Below are positions 1 to 10,203 of a stretch of DNA of 43,625 nucleotides, piece after piece. Positions within the stretch are counted from its first letter, which is position 1. Every line of letters starts with the position of its first letter. Source of the DNA: Melioribacteraceae bacterium (GTDB lineage: Bacteria > Bacteroidota > Ignavibacteria > Ignavibacteriales > Melioribacteraceae). Made by a program: the position numbers and the translations under genes. The stretch is from contig JANQIV010000218.1 of NCBI GenBank assembly GCA_028282005.1, positions 1-43,625 of the forward strand. Reading direction: 5' to 3'. The notes under the pieces were generated by a model. It ran no database searches. It saw only the letters and a list, made by a program, of their open reading frames with translations, and was not told the origin of the DNA.

Positions 1-156
1 AATGGTATTGGGCTTTGCTGAAAATTGATAAAATTAAAAAGAAGAATAAAGCTAATAATTTTAAATATGAAGATTTCAAATTATACACTCATTAAAATAT
101 TGTTTAAAAATAATTGATAATGAAAAGACAATTAAAGTCAAAAAAGGAATATAAAG

Positions 157-555
157 TCATTTGATTAATAGCATCTTTTTTGAAATAATTTCCTTCCCCA
201 TTTTCATTTGATAAATATATACCCCACTTGGTAGACCGCTAGCATCAAAAGTTATTTTATGATTTCCTTCCTCTTTGATTTCATTAACCAGTCTCTTAAC
301 TTCTTTGCCCAACGCATCATAAATGATAATTGTTACTTGGCTTGTTTCACGTAATTCATAACTAATCGAAGTGCTGGGATTAAAAGGATTTGGGTAATTT
401 TGGCTTAAATTAAACCTATAATAATTTTCTGTTTCACTTTGATTGTTAATTAAATTTTCTAATGCAGATTGCTTGGTAGAATCAAAAACATGGTAAGGTT
501 GTGAATAAAGATTTGAAAAGAGAAATACAAAAAACAAAAAAGCTAATGATCTCAT
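157..555 (-). CDS. Small secreted protein, T9SS C-terminal sorting domain
   Basis: This 132-residue protein has a hydrophobic signal peptide at residues 1-18 (ending LYSQ). A short linker leads straight into a type IX secretion sorting domain at about residues 52-132, with NYPNPFNPST, then LGKEVKRLV, then SGVYIYQ and a basic end. That domain normally sits at the C-terminus of large surface proteins and directs them through the Por secretion system. Here almost no passenger lies between signal and sorting domain, only about 30 residues, so it may be a remnant or a very small secreted peptide. A strong GGAGGG ribosome site 5 bases before the ATG supports the start. It stands alone on the minus strand downstream of the cimA end of the amino acid operon. 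Confidence 0.85.
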   Translation of the reverse strand: MRSLAFLFFVFLFSNLYSQPYHVFDSTKQSALENLINNQSETENYYRFNLSQNYPNPFNPSTSISYELRETSQVTIIIYDALGKEVKRLVNEIKEEGNHKITFDASGLPSGVYIYQMKMGKEIISKKMLLIK

Positions 556-722
556 AAGCCCTCCGGAGAAATAATCAGTTAAAGAAGGTATTTTTAGATC
601 ATTAGCACCTTTAATTTTTTTACTACTCCAAATTATTTTTATTTCAAAATTAACACAAGAAAAAACTCTAACTTTTCAAAAAATTAACATAAGAGCTAAA
701 AATAAAAGATAAAGTATGCCTT

Positions 723-2306
723 TTAAGCTGAAACAGCTTCTTCTTTCTTTATTGTTTTAAATAGCTTGTAATTAAAACTATCAGTTAATGCCGAAAGACT
801 AGCTTTAATAATATTCTCCGAAACACCCACTGTGGACCAAACATTTTCGCCGTCGCTTGATTCAACAAGTACGCGAACTTTAGCTTCAGTGCCGTCGTTT
901 TCGCCGAGTACGCGAACTTTGTAATCAACCAAATGCATGTTAGATATTTCAGGATAAAATGTTACTAGGGCTTTCCGCAAAGCATTATCCAGTGCATTAA
1001 CCGGACCATCGCCGTCAGAAGCAGTGTGCTCAACTTTACCATCTACTTCAACTTTTAAAACTGCTTCAGAGTATTCTTTTTCATTTTCGTCAAGAAGCAC
1101 ATTAATTTTTGCATAGGTTACGTTGAAGAATCTTTCAAACTCATTTAAGTCTGATCTTAAGAGCAGTTCAAAAGTAGCCTCGGCACCGTCAAATTGAAAT
1201 CCTTCATATTCTAGCGACTTCAAATACTGCACAAAATTTTTGCTGAAATCTTTTCCGTCCGGTAATTCAATTCCAAGTTCTTTTGCTTTATAACGAATAT
1301 TGCTTTGTCCGGAAAGATCAGACACAATCACTCTTTGTTTGTTGCCGACAACTTCAGGAGAAACGTGTTCATACATTCTACTGTCTTTTAAAACCGAGCT
1401 CACATGTATCCCACCCTTGTGCGCAAAAGCAGATTTACCGGTAAACGGTGAACGCGAATTCGGAACCATGTTCATTACTTCATAAACAAAATGAGAGAGT
1501 GAAGTCATGTGAGTTAAGTCTGCTTCGGACTTCGTTTCTTTTTTCAACTTTAATAAAATGTTTGGAATGATACTGCATAAGTTTGCATTGCCGCATCTTT
1601 CTCCAAGTCCGTTTATCGTTCCTTGAACATGTACAGCTCCAGCCTCAATAGCAGAAAGAGAATTGGCAACTCCAAGTTCACCATCATTGTGCGCATGAAT
1701 TCCAATTGGTTTATTAATGTGTTTTTTAACTTCAGTAGTGATGTTAAAAATCTCATGCGGCAAAGAACCACCATTGGTATCGCAAAGTGTGATTACTTCT
1801 GCGCCACCTCTTTCCGCGGCTTTAAGCATCTTTAGTGCAAATTTACTATCGTCTTTATAGCCGTCAAAAAAATGTTCTGCATCAAAGATTACTGTTATGC
1901 CATTCTCCTTTAAATATTTTACAGATTTATAAATCAATTCTTCGTTTTGGTCATCTGTTAATCCCAAACTTTTTTGGGAATGAAAGCGCCAAGTCTTACC
2001 AAAGATTGAAACATAAGGTGTTCCGGCTTCAACAAGTTTGTTAAGATTATTATCAGTTTCAATTTGATCCGGGAATCTCGCGGTTGAACCAAATGCGCAA
2101 ATCTTTGCGTTTTGTAATTCAAGCTGTTTTACCTTTTGAAAATACTCTTCGTCTTTCGGATTACTTCCGGGCCATCCGCCTTCAATAATATCGATACCGA
2201 ATTCATCAAGTTTTTTTGTTATGAGCAGCTTATCATGTATCGAAAGGTTTACACCTTCGCCTTGAGTTCCATCGCGTAATGTTGTATCAAATAATTCTAT
2301 TTTCAT
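723..2306 (-). CDS. cimA: (R)-citramalate synthase
   Basis: The enzyme condenses pyruvate with acetyl-CoA to citramalate, the first step of the threonine-independent route to 2-oxobutyrate and isoleucine. The protein has 527 residues. The N-terminal HMGL-like TIM barrel begins with the metal-site motif [13 protein letters not shown]. The HAHND motif and NGLGERCGNANL follow. The C-terminal third is a LeuA-type allosteric dimer domain containing DGDGPVNALDNA. The GTQGEG form and the long EGGWPGSNPKD stretch fit the CimA clade rather than LeuA, and a separate LeuA is present upstream. It is the last gene of the ilv-leu operon. Its products are processed by LeuC, LeuD and LeuB, encoded just upstream, so the same isomerase and dehydrogenase probably serve both pathways. 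Confidence 0.92.
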   Translation of the reverse strand: MKIELFDTTLRDGTQGEGVNLSIHDKLLITKKLDEFGIDIIEGGWPGSNPKDEEYFQKVKQLELQNAKICAFGSTARFPDQIETDNNLNKLVEAGTPYVSIFGKTWRFHSQKSLGLTDDQNEELIYKSVKYLKENGITVIFDAEHFFDGYKDDSKFALKMLKAAERGGAEVITLCDTNGGSLPHEIFNITTEVKKHINKPIGIHAHNDGELGVANSLSAIEAGAVHVQGTINGLGERCGNANLCSIIPNILLKLKKETKSEADLTHMTSLSHFVYEVMNMVPNSRSPFTGKSAFAHKGGIHVSSVLKDSRMYEHVSPEVVGNKQRVIVSDLSGQSNIRYKAKELGIELPDGKDFSKNFVQYLKSLEYEGFQFDGAEATFELLLRSDLNEFERFFNVTYAKINVLLDENEKEYSEAVLKVEVDGKVEHTASDGDGPVNALDNALRKALVTFYPEISNMHLVDYKVRVLGENDGTEAKVRVLVESSDGENVWSTVGVSENIIKASLSALTDSFNYKLFKTIKKEEAVSA

Positions 2307-2352
2307 TTTTGAAGCCTTTAGTTTTTGTTATTAACTGCCTGTCCTCCGAAGC

Positions 2353-2928
2353 TTAAGCAAAGGAGGATGTTTCAATCATCCCGGATTTACGTGCGTATTC
2401 GAAGAGTCCGCCGGCATTGACGATTTCAGAAACACTTCCGAGATTTTTTAATTTATATTCATTATTCGTTGATAAATTTTTTAACGTGTCGTTTTCAAAA
2501 TCCAATTCATATTCGTCACCTGTTTTAAATTTGTCACTTAGTTTTTCATTTGATTCATACGGTACGAGGAAACCACCGTCAACAGAGTTGCGGTAAAAAA
2601 TTCTTGCATAAGATTCAGCAACGATAGCTTTAACTCCAGCTTTTTGTAAAGCAAAAGGAGCGTGTTCGCGAGAAGACCCACATCCAAAGTTTGATCCGCC
2701 GATAATTAAACTAAATTCCGACTGCCAATTGTCCCCATTAATAAAAGTGATTCCGCCGTTTGGTAATCCGGCTTGATCTATCGGTACACTCGACAATGCA
2801 AAGTGCCCGTATTTTTTTGATTCTTCTTCGTCTGTCAAACTGTAAACCAAATGTTCTGCGGGAATAATTTGATCGGTATCAATATTATTTCCCAGCACAT
2901 AAACTTTTCCGGTTATTTTATTTCCCAT
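2353..2928 (-). CDS. leuD: 3-isopropylmalate dehydratase small subunit
   Basis: Small (swivel domain) subunit of isopropylmalate isomerase, which with LeuC converts 2-isopropylmalate to 3-isopropylmalate and probably also citramalate to methylmalate. The protein has 191 residues, and the conserved GCGSSREHAPFAL loop lies near residues 79-91. IDTDQIIPAEHL near the N-terminus is typical of the family. It sits 14 bases downstream of leuC in the same direction, so the two subunits are co-translated. Confidence 0.95.
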   Translation of the reverse strand: MGNKITGKVYVLGNNIDTDQIIPAEHLVYSLTDEEESKKYGHFALSSVPIDQAGLPNGGITFINGDNWQSEFSLIIGGSNFGCGSSREHAPFALQKAGVKAIVAESYARIFYRNSVDGGFLVPYESNEKLSDKFKTGDEYELDFENDTLKNLSTNNEYKLKNLGSVSEIVNAGGLFEYARKSGMIETSSFA

Positions 2929-2942
2929 TTAATCTCCATATT

Positions 2943-4238
2943 CTATAAAAAATTTCTTGGATCAGTTATAATTCCAGTAATTGCAGAAGCTGCAACAGAT
3001 AATGGTGACGCTAAGTAAACTTCGGATTGTTTGCTTCCCATTCTCCCCGGGAAATTTCTGTTAGTTGTTGATATCACCACATCTTTATCAACCGCTCTGC
3101 CGATAGTATCATCCGGACCCCCAAGACAAGCAGCACAAGATGATTGAGCAATCACACAGCCTGCGTCTTCAAATATTTGTTTTAACGAAACTCCATTGTG
3201 AGTTTCTATTTCAAGTTGCTTTGCTACTTCAGTACTTGCAGGTACAACAAATGTTGGGACTCTAACTTCGTTGCCTGCAATTAATTTTGCAGCAAATCGG
3301 AAATCTGTAATTTTTCCGCCTGTACAGGAACCTATGTAGCATTTTGTAAGTTGAGTACCTTCAACATTTTTAACTGTGTCCCTGTTGTCCGGGCTATGAG
3401 GCTTAGCAACTATCGGTTCAAGTTTGTCAACATCATATTCGTATTTTGCTAAGTACTCTGCATCGTCGTCACTTTTCAAAATTTCGTAAGGTTTGTCCGT
3501 TCTTTCTTTCACGTAAGCTTCGGTAACTTCATCAGCTGCGATGATACCGTTCATTCCACCTGCTTCAATCGCCATGTTTGAAAGTGTCATGCGCTCATTC
3601 ATTGAAAGAGAATAAACAGCTTCGCCATCAAATTCCATAGCGCGATATGTTGCGCCGTCAGTTGTAATATCCCCGAGTATTTGCAGAATCAAATCTTTTG
3701 CTGTGAGATATTCCGGCATCTTTCCATGAAAAGTGAATTTTAATGACTCCGGTACTTTCTCCCAGATTTTACCTGTGCCTAAAATAAAGGCTGCATCAGT
3801 ATTGCCGACGCCGGTTGCGAACATTCCAAATGCACCGGAAGTACAAGTGTGTGAGTCTGTCCCGAATAAAACTGTTCCCGGAATGTTATAACCTTCTTCC
3901 GCGAGCGCGATGTGGCAAACGCCTTTGTAGCGTTCTGTTCCAACATCATAATAGTTTTCAAACTCATATTCTTTAGCAAACTCTCTCAAAATATTTACAT
4001 TTCTGTTAGCATGTTTGTTTGCTGTAAAAATGTAATGATCGGGGAAGATAACGAGTTTATCTTTGTCCCATATTTTTGCGTTCTCACCAAACTCTCTTTT
4101 CCAAATTCCGATAGTTGGCGGACCGCAAACGTCATGTGTCATTAACACATCAACATTCAGCCAAACATTTTCCCCGGGTTTTACAACATCTTTCCCAGCT
4201 GACTTGGCCAATATTTTTTCTGTAATTGTCATTCCCAT
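2943..4238 (-). CDS. leuC: 3-isopropylmalate dehydratase large subunit
   Basis: Aconitase-superfamily large subunit carrying the [4Fe-4S] cluster. The protein has 431 residues, closer to the shorter archaeal/HacA-like LeuC form than to the roughly 465-residue enterobacterial one. GTDSHTCTSGAFGMFATGVG, CYIGSCTGGK and SSCAACLGG carry the three cluster cysteines. An AAGGAG ribosome site 8 bases before the first of two close ATGs supports this start. It lies 12 bases after leuA and works with LeuD encoded just downstream. Confidence 0.95.
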   Translation of the reverse strand: MGMTITEKILAKSAGKDVVKPGENVWLNVDVLMTHDVCGPPTIGIWKREFGENAKIWDKDKLVIFPDHYIFTANKHANRNVNILREFAKEYEFENYYDVGTERYKGVCHIALAEEGYNIPGTVLFGTDSHTCTSGAFGMFATGVGNTDAAFILGTGKIWEKVPESLKFTFHGKMPEYLTAKDLILQILGDITTDGATYRAMEFDGEAVYSLSMNERMTLSNMAIEAGGMNGIIAADEVTEAYVKERTDKPYEILKSDDDAEYLAKYEYDVDKLEPIVAKPHSPDNRDTVKNVEGTQLTKCYIGSCTGGKITDFRFAAKLIAGNEVRVPTFVVPASTEVAKQLEIETHNGVSLKQIFEDAGCVIAQSSCAACLGGPDDTIGRAVDKDVVISTTNRNFPGRMGSKQSEVYLASPLSVAASAITGIITDPRNFL

Positions 4239-4250
4239 TTATAAACTCCT

Positions 4251-5834
4251 TTACATTGCCCGGCTAACTGAATCCAACTCTTTGAGAGATTCTTCTTGAG
4301 CTTTATACAATTCTAGTTGATTAATAGACTGCAAATATGCTTTTGCGCTTGATTCAATGATATCAGTTGAAACGCCTCTTCCGGTGAAGGAATGCTCTTG
4401 GTATCGAATTCTTAAAAGCACTTCACCCAATGCTTCTCGTCCAGAAGTAACGGAACGAAGTTGATAAGATTCAACTTTTGGGTTGATACCTAAGGCCCTG
4501 TCAATTGCGTTAAACAAAGCATCAATAGGGCCATCACCGGTAGCTGAATCCGCAAATTCTTTTTCTTTGGTTTTGATTTTTACAGTAGCAGTTGGTATGG
4601 CCGAGTTTCCGCAGTTTACTTGAAAACAGTCAAGCTCATAATACTCTTGAGTTTTATAGACTTCGTCGCCCATAAGTACACGCAAGTCATCATCAAAAAC
4701 TTCTTTCTTTTTATCTGCAAGCTTTGTAAAAAGGTCGTAAGCTTTTTTTAGTTCGTCTTCGTTAAGATGATAACCTAATTTCTCCAACCTCGATTTTAAA
4801 CCGTGTCTGCCAGAGTGTCTGCCAAGCACGATTTTAGTGTTTTCAACACCGACTGATTCGGGTGTCATAATTTCGTAAGTTTCACGGTACTTTAACATTC
4901 CGTCTTGGTGAATACCGGATTCGTGTGCAAAAGCGTTTTCGCCAACTATTGCTTTGTTGGGTTGAATAATAACGCCCGTAAACGATGAAACCATTCTGCT
5001 GACGTTATAAATTTTCTTCGCTTCAATTTCTGTGTAGTAATCGAACAAATCCTTTCTAACATTCAAAGCCATCACAACTTCTTCAAGTGAGGCATTGCCT
5101 GCACGTTCGCCAATGCCGTTAATTGTACATTCAACTTGTCGAGCGCCGTTTTCAACTCCGGCTATTGAATTTGCAACTGCTAAGCCCAAATCATTATGGC
5201 AGTGAACACTGATTATTGCTTGGTCAATGTTTTTAACCCTTCGTTTTAATTCGGCTATTTTCTTCCCATACTCCGAAGGCATTGTATAACCTGTTGTATC
5301 AGGTATGTTAACAGTTGTGGCACCAGCTTCAATTGCTGCTTCAATTACTTCTGCTAAATAAACTAAGTCGGTTCTGCCAGCATCTTCTGCAGAAAACTCA
5401 ACATCGTCAACAAATGTTTTTGCATATTGAACCATGTCGTATGACATTTGTAAAACTGTCTTTCTTTTTTCTTGCAGTGTTTTTCCGTATCTGTCATGAC
5501 CGAACTTACCTATTATGTGATAATCCGATGTACTTGAAAACGTGTGTATCCTTTGTTTGCTTGCGTTTGCTATTGCATCGTAAGCTGCTTTAATGTCTAT
5601 TTCTTTTGCCCTTGCAAGTCCGGCAATAGTAACGTTAACTTCTCCGGCAATTCTTTTTACTGCTTCGAATTGCGTTGGCGATGAAACAGGAAAACCAGCT
5701 TCAATTACATCTACTTTTAACTGTTCAAGTTCTTTTGCAATCTCCAATTTTTCCATCACATTCAATGATGCTCCCGGAGACTGTTCGCCATCTCTTAAAG
5801 TTGTATCAAATATTATAATTTTTTCTTTTTCCAT
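4251..5834 (-). CDS. leuA: 2-isopropylmalate synthase
   Basis: Catalyses the committed leucine step: 2-oxoisovalerate plus acetyl-CoA gives 2-isopropylmalate. The protein has 527 residues. The catalytic barrel starts with [29 protein letters not shown] and [14 protein letters not shown] carry the metal ligands. [11 protein letters not shown] is present, and a C-terminal regulatory domain follows (about residues 395-510, with [14 protein letters not shown]). The GEQSPG form separates it from the CimA paralogue at the end of the operon. The regulatory domain suggests leucine feedback inhibition. It lies 12 bases downstream of leuB. Confidence 0.95.
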   Translation of the reverse strand: MEKEKIIIFDTTLRDGEQSPGASLNVMEKLEIAKELEQLKVDVIEAGFPVSSPTQFEAVKRIAGEVNVTIAGLARAKEIDIKAAYDAIANASKQRIHTFSSTSDYHIIGKFGHDRYGKTLQEKRKTVLQMSYDMVQYAKTFVDDVEFSAEDAGRTDLVYLAEVIEAAIEAGATTVNIPDTTGYTMPSEYGKKIAELKRRVKNIDQAIISVHCHNDLGLAVANSIAGVENGARQVECTINGIGERAGNASLEEVVMALNVRKDLFDYYTEIEAKKIYNVSRMVSSFTGVIIQPNKAIVGENAFAHESGIHQDGMLKYRETYEIMTPESVGVENTKIVLGRHSGRHGLKSRLEKLGYHLNEDELKKAYDLFTKLADKKKEVFDDDLRVLMGDEVYKTQEYYELDCFQVNCGNSAIPTATVKIKTKEKEFADSATGDGPIDALFNAIDRALGINPKVESYQLRSVTSGREALGEVLLRIRYQEHSFTGRGVSTDIIESSAKAYLQSINQLELYKAQEESLKELDSVSRAM

Positions 5835-5846
5835 TTTATTCCCTCA

Positions 5847-6944
5847 TTACAATGTAAACACACCTAATGATTGGTCGTTAAAAATTTTTTCAAAGTTAGT
5901 GATTACTATGTCTGTCATCTCTTCAGTAGTTACAACAGTATCACCTTCCATAGCGATTTCAGCAGTTCTATAGCCTTGATCCAATGTTCTTTCAACTGCA
6001 TCAAAAATTACTTGTGATGCAGTTGCCATTTCGAAAGAATACTCGAACATCATCGCAGCAGAAAGAATTGTAGCTAAAGGATTCGCAATGTTTTTCCCTG
6101 CAATATCCGGCGCGCTGCCGTGGACAGGTTCGTACAATGCGTATTTTGTTCCGAGGCTTGCAGAAGGTAGCATACCTAAGCTTCCGGTTATCATCCCTGA
6201 GATATCACTGATAATATCACCAAACATATTTGAAGTAACGATTACGTCAAACTGCTTAGGATCACGGACGATTTGCATTGCAGCATTATCAACATACATA
6301 TGATTTAATTCTACATCGGGATAATCGGAAGCAACTTCTTCAACGACTTTACGCCAGAATTGTGAAACCTCCAGCACGTTTGCTTTGTCAACCGAAGTAA
6401 GCTTTTTATTTCTTCTTTGTGCTGCTTCAAAAGCTTGTTTAGCAATTCTTACAACTTCCTCTTTTCCATAAACCATTGTGTTAAAGCCTTTATGTTCATC
6501 GTAGCCGCGCGGTTGTCCAAAGTAAATACCTCCAGTTAACTCACGGAAGACAACATAGTCTGTGCCTTCAATTACTTCTCTTTTTAAGGAAGATGAATCT
6601 ACCAAAGGTGAGAAGACATTTGTCGGCCTGATATTAGTAAACAAGCCGAGGGATTTTCTGAGTTTTAATAAAGCCGCTTCAGGTTTTAAATGATGCTCAA
6701 GGTTCTCCCATTGATAACCACCAACAGCTCCTAGCAGTACTGCGTTTGAGTCGTAGCAAGCCTGCAATGTATCTTCTGTTAAAGGAGTGCCATATTCTTC
6801 ATAAGAAGCTCCACCGATTAATTTTTCTTGAAGGGTAAAAGAAGTATTAAATTTTTCTGCAGTGTGCTGAATTACTTTTACTGCAGCCTTTGTAACTTCC
6901 GGACCAATGCCATCGCCCGAAAGCAGAGTAATTAATTGTGTCAT
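5847..6944 (-). CDS. leuB: 3-isopropylmalate dehydrogenase
   Basis: NAD-dependent oxidative decarboxylation of 3-isopropylmalate to 2-oxoisocaproate, and probably of the methyl analogue to 2-oxobutyrate after CimA. The protein has 365 residues, the usual length. It shows [11 protein letters not shown] at the N-terminus, the substrate-binding [10 protein letters not shown] loop, the VDKANVL segment, and [18 protein letters not shown] near the C-terminus. Its ATG overlaps the TGA of ilvC by 4 bases, which indicates translational coupling. Confidence 0.95.
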   Translation of the reverse strand: MTQLITLLSGDGIGPEVTKAAVKVIQHTAEKFNTSFTLQEKLIGGASYEEYGTPLTEDTLQACYDSNAVLLGAVGGYQWENLEHHLKPEAALLKLRKSLGLFTNIRPTNVFSPLVDSSSLKREVIEGTDYVVFRELTGGIYFGQPRGYDEHKGFNTMVYGKEEVVRIAKQAFEAAQRRNKKLTSVDKANVLEVSQFWRKVVEEVASDYPDVELNHMYVDNAAMQIVRDPKQFDVIVTSNMFGDIISDISGMITGSLGMLPSASLGTKYALYEPVHGSAPDIAGKNIANPLATILSAAMMFEYSFEMATASQVIFDAVERTLDQGYRTAEIAMEGDTVVTTEEMTDIVITNFEKIFNDQSLGVFTL

Positions 6945-7948
6945 GCTTCAACCTCGACTTTTTTATTTAACCAAGCCATCATGCCTCTAAGAGTTTTGCC
7001 GACAGTTTCGATTTGATGCTCACTGTTTTGTTTTCTTAACTCTAGATGGTTTTTCAAACCTTCAGCATTTTCTTTTTTCCACTCTTCTGCAAATGAACCA
7101 TTTTGAACATCCGCTAAAATTTTCTTCATAGCTTCTTTTGATTCTTTTGTGATAACTTTATTACCCCGAGACATTCCGCCATATTCAGCAGTGTCGCTTA
7201 CAGAATAATTCATAAGCGATAATCCGCCTTCATAATAAAGGTCAACAATGAGCTTTAATTCATGGAGGCATTCAAAGTAAGCAAGTTCCGGTGGATAGCC
7301 GGCTTCAGTTAAAACTTCAAATCCAGTTTTAATTAATTCTGCAGAACCTCCGCAAAGCACAGCTTGTTCGCCAAACAAGTCTGTTTCAGTTTCATCTTTG
7401 AAGTTTGTTTCGATTACACCTGCGCGTGTACCACCAATACCTTTTGCCCAAGCAAGTGCAAGATCTTTTGTATTACCTGAGAAGTCTTGATAAACAGCGA
7501 TCAAGCAAGGAACGCCATTGCCTTCTTCAAATGTTCTTCGCACAAGATGCCCGGGGCTTTTCGGTGCGATCATCATTACATTTACATTTGCAGGTGGAGC
7601 TATCCATTTATAGTGAATATTAAAACCATGTCCGAATGCAAGAGTATCGCTCTCTTCCAAGTAAGGTGCAATTGATTTTTCGTAAACTTCTTTTTGATGT
7701 TGGTCGGGAATTAAAACCATAATTACGTTAGCCCATTGGCAAGCTTCTTCAACTGTTTTAACTTCAAGTCCGGCTGCAGAAGCTTTTTCCCATGATTTAC
7801 TTGATTCTTTAAGTCCGACGCAAACATTGAGGCCACTATCTTTTAAACTTAGTGAATGAGCGTGCCCCTGACTTCCGTATCCAAGCACAGCAATTCGTTT
7901 ATCGTTTAATAACTCTAGGTTTGCATCTTCGTTATAATAAACTTTCAT
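6941..7948 (-). CDS. ilvC: Ketol-acid reductoisomerase (class I)
   Basis: Converts acetolactate or acetohydroxybutyrate to the dihydroxy acids with NAD(P)H and Mg2+. The protein has 335 residues, the short class I form. The Rossmann fold carries [17 protein letters not shown] at about residues 23-39, followed by [12 protein letters not shown]. The knotted C-terminal domain contains [12 protein letters not shown] (metal-binding Asp and Glu) and SDTAEYGG. It lies 3 bases after ilvN. Confidence 0.96.
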   Translation of the reverse strand: MKVYYNEDANLELLNDKRIAVLGYGSQGHAHSLSLKDSGLNVCVGLKESSKSWEKASAAGLEVKTVEEACQWANVIMVLIPDQHQKEVYEKSIAPYLEESDTLAFGHGFNIHYKWIAPPANVNVMMIAPKSPGHLVRRTFEEGNGVPCLIAVYQDFSGNTKDLALAWAKGIGGTRAGVIETNFKDETETDLFGEQAVLCGGSAELIKTGFEVLTEAGYPPELAYFECLHELKLIVDLYYEGGLSLMNYSVSDTAEYGGMSRGNKVITKESKEAMKKILADVQNGSFAEEWKKENAEGLKNHLELRKQNSEHQIETVGKTLRGMMAWLNKKVEVEA

Positions 7949-7951
7949 GTT

Positions 7952-8470
7952 TTATACCTCTTGTTGTTCTTTATATTGATTTGTATAGTTTATTTGTTTT
8001 CCTCTTTTAAGGGCTACAGTTCCTGACCGTGCAACTTCCTTTATTCCAAAAGGAGCAAGCACATTAATTGACGCTTGAATTTTATCAGGCGGACCTGTTA
8101 CTTCGATCATCATTGTTTTGTTTGTGATGTCGACTATTTTACCGCGGAAGATGTCGCAAATATTTTTGATTTCTTCCATCGAGCCATTTGTTAAGCCTAC
8201 AGTAACTAAAGCTAACTCTCTTTCAATATGGTTTTGACTCGACAAATCAACAACTTTAATTGTATCTATAAGCCTGTTTAATTGTTTAATTACTTGATCG
8301 AGAATTTGATCATCACCTTGTGTTACAATAGTCATTCGTGAAACTTCTTGTATTTCAGTCTCTCCGATTGATATGCTGTGAATGTTAAATCCCTTTCCAC
8401 TGAACATTGTTGCTACGCGGTCAAACGCACCGAAAGTATTTTCTACGAGTACTGAGATTGTTCTTTTCAT
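7952..8470 (-). CDS. ilvN: Acetolactate synthase regulatory subunit
   Basis: Small subunit that gives acetolactate synthase valine feedback sensitivity. The protein has 172 residues, with an N-terminal ACT domain (TISVLVENTFGAFDRVATMF through about residue 75) and a second ALS_ss C-terminal domain. This two-domain IlvH-like length is typical of most bacteria. It starts one base after the end of ilvB, so translational coupling is expected. The symbol ilvH would be equally correct. Confidence 0.94.
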   Translation of the reverse strand: MKRTISVLVENTFGAFDRVATMFSGKGFNIHSISIGETEIQEVSRMTIVTQGDDQILDQVIKQLNRLIDTIKVVDLSSQNHIERELALVTVGLTNGSMEEIKNICDIFRGKIVDITNKTMMIEVTGPPDKIQASINVLAPFGIKEVARSGTVALKRGKQINYTNQYKEQQEV

Positions 8471-8471
8471 T

Positions 8472-10190
8472 TTACATCATCCTCTTTGGATTTAATCTTT
8501 TAACCATCATGTCGGAGATTGAAGCTCCTGAAGGAACCATTGGGAATACCATATCTTCCTTTACGACTTTAAATTCAACGAGCACTGGCCTGTCGTTTAT
8601 TTCAAAAGCTTTATCAATTAATGAATCGACTTCTTTGGGATTATCAGTAGAGAAGCCTTGTACACCCATTGCTTCAGCTACTTTAACAAAATCAGGGTTG
8701 CTGCTTCCCAAATCAGTGAAACTGAATTTTTCTGCATGGAATAGTTCTTGCCATTGGCGAACCATTCCAAGGAAGCTGTTATTCAAAATGAAGAACTTAA
8801 TTGGGAGTTTGTGATGAGCAGCTGTTATTAACTCCTGCATGTTCATTTGGAAACCACCGTCGCCATTAAATGAAACTATAGGTCTATCCGGACATGCAAA
8901 AGCCGCTCCGATTGCAGCGGGTACCGAAAAGCCCATTGTTCCCAAACCACCGCTGGTTAAGTTTGATCTTGGATGATTAAATTTATAATACTGTGCGCTC
9001 CACATTTGGTGCTGACCAACATCGGTAACGACAATTGCGTTACCATTTGTCTTTTCCGAAACTTTTTCTATAACATATTCTGTTCTTAATTTTCCATCTT
9101 GATCTTCATATGCTAAAGGACAATCATCTTTCCATTGATTGATTTGCTTCCACCAATCATCTATTTGAGGTTTCTTTGTCATCTCTGCTGCAAGTTCTGC
9201 CATAATGTGTTTTACATCTCCAACGATTGGTAGATCAACCAACACATTTTTGTCAATACAAGTAGGATCAATGTCTACATGGATTTTATAAGCGTTTGTT
9301 GCGAAGGTATCTATCTTTCCTGTTACTCTATCATCGAACCTTGCGCCTAATGCTACAAGTACATCACAATTGTTGACAGCTTGATTTGACCAATAAGTAC
9401 CGTGCATTCCCAGCATTCCCAATGATAAGTCATCAGTTCCGGGATATGCACCAAGCCCTTGAAGAGTCATAGTTACAGGAAGATTATTTTCTTTTGCTAA
9501 AATTTCTAGTTCCTTTGTGCCATCGCCCATAATTACACCGCCGCCAACATAAAGCAATGGACGTTTAGCTTTACTAATTACTTCTGCAGCTTTTTTAATT
9601 TGGTTGAAGTGCCCCATATAAACGGGCTTGTAGCCTTTAATATCAATTTCATCCGGATATTCAAATTCGGTTTCGGAACCAATAACGTCTTTAGGCAGAT
9701 CGACTACTACTGGCCCAGGTCGTCCCGTTGTCGCAATGTAAAATGCTTTGCGGATTGTGCTTGCTAGTTCGTCAATGTTTCTTACAAGAAAATTGTGTTT
9801 TGTAATTGGCCTCGTAATGCCAACGATGTCTGCTTCCTGAAAAGCATCGTTGCCGATTAAGTGTGAAGGTACCTGACCAGTAAAAACAACTATTGGAACT
9901 GAATCCATGTAGGCATCAGCAATACCGGTAACTGTGTTTGTTGCACCTGGTCCCGATGTAACTAATACTACGCCTGGTTTGCCGGTTGCTTTTGCATAAC
10001 CTTCTGCCATGTGTGTCGCGCCTTGTTCATGGCGAACAAGTATGTGCTCAAGAAAATCAACGTCGTAAAGTTTTTCATAGATTTTCAAAACCGCACCTCC
10101 AGGATAACCGAAGATGTGTTTAACATCCTCTTGTTTTAGACATTCAAAAAATATGTCCGCACCGGAAAGTTTTTTCTTTTGGCTACTCAT
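8472..10190 (-). CDS. ilvB: Acetolactate synthase catalytic subunit
   Basis: Thiamine diphosphate enzyme condensing two pyruvates to acetolactate, or pyruvate with 2-oxobutyrate to acetohydroxybutyrate. The protein has 572 residues with the three family domains. RHEQGATHMAEGYA holds the catalytic glutamate. A central FAD-type domain follows. The C-terminal GDGGFQMNMQEL to ILNN stretch is the Mg-ThDP motif. It lies 13 bases downstream of ilvD and directly upstream of its regulatory subunit. Confidence 0.96.
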   Translation of the reverse strand: MSSQKKKLSGADIFFECLKQEDVKHIFGYPGGAVLKIYEKLYDVDFLEHILVRHEQGATHMAEGYAKATGKPGVVLVTSGPGATNTVTGIADAYMDSVPIVVFTGQVPSHLIGNDAFQEADIVGITRPITKHNFLVRNIDELASTIRKAFYIATTGRPGPVVVDLPKDVIGSETEFEYPDEIDIKGYKPVYMGHFNQIKKAAEVISKAKRPLLYVGGGVIMGDGTKELEILAKENNLPVTMTLQGLGAYPGTDDLSLGMLGMHGTYWSNQAVNNCDVLVALGARFDDRVTGKIDTFATNAYKIHVDIDPTCIDKNVLVDLPIVGDVKHIMAELAAEMTKKPQIDDWWKQINQWKDDCPLAYEDQDGKLRTEYVIEKVSEKTNGNAIVVTDVGQHQMWSAQYYKFNHPRSNLTSGGLGTMGFSVPAAIGAAFACPDRPIVSFNGDGGFQMNMQELITAAHHKLPIKFFILNNSFLGMVRQWQELFHAEKFSFTDLGSSNPDFVKVAEAMGVQGFSTDNPKEVDSLIDKAFEINDRPVLVEFKVVKEDMVFPMVPSGASISDMMVKRLNPKRMM

Positions 10191-10203
10191 TTTAGCCCTC
10201 TCT

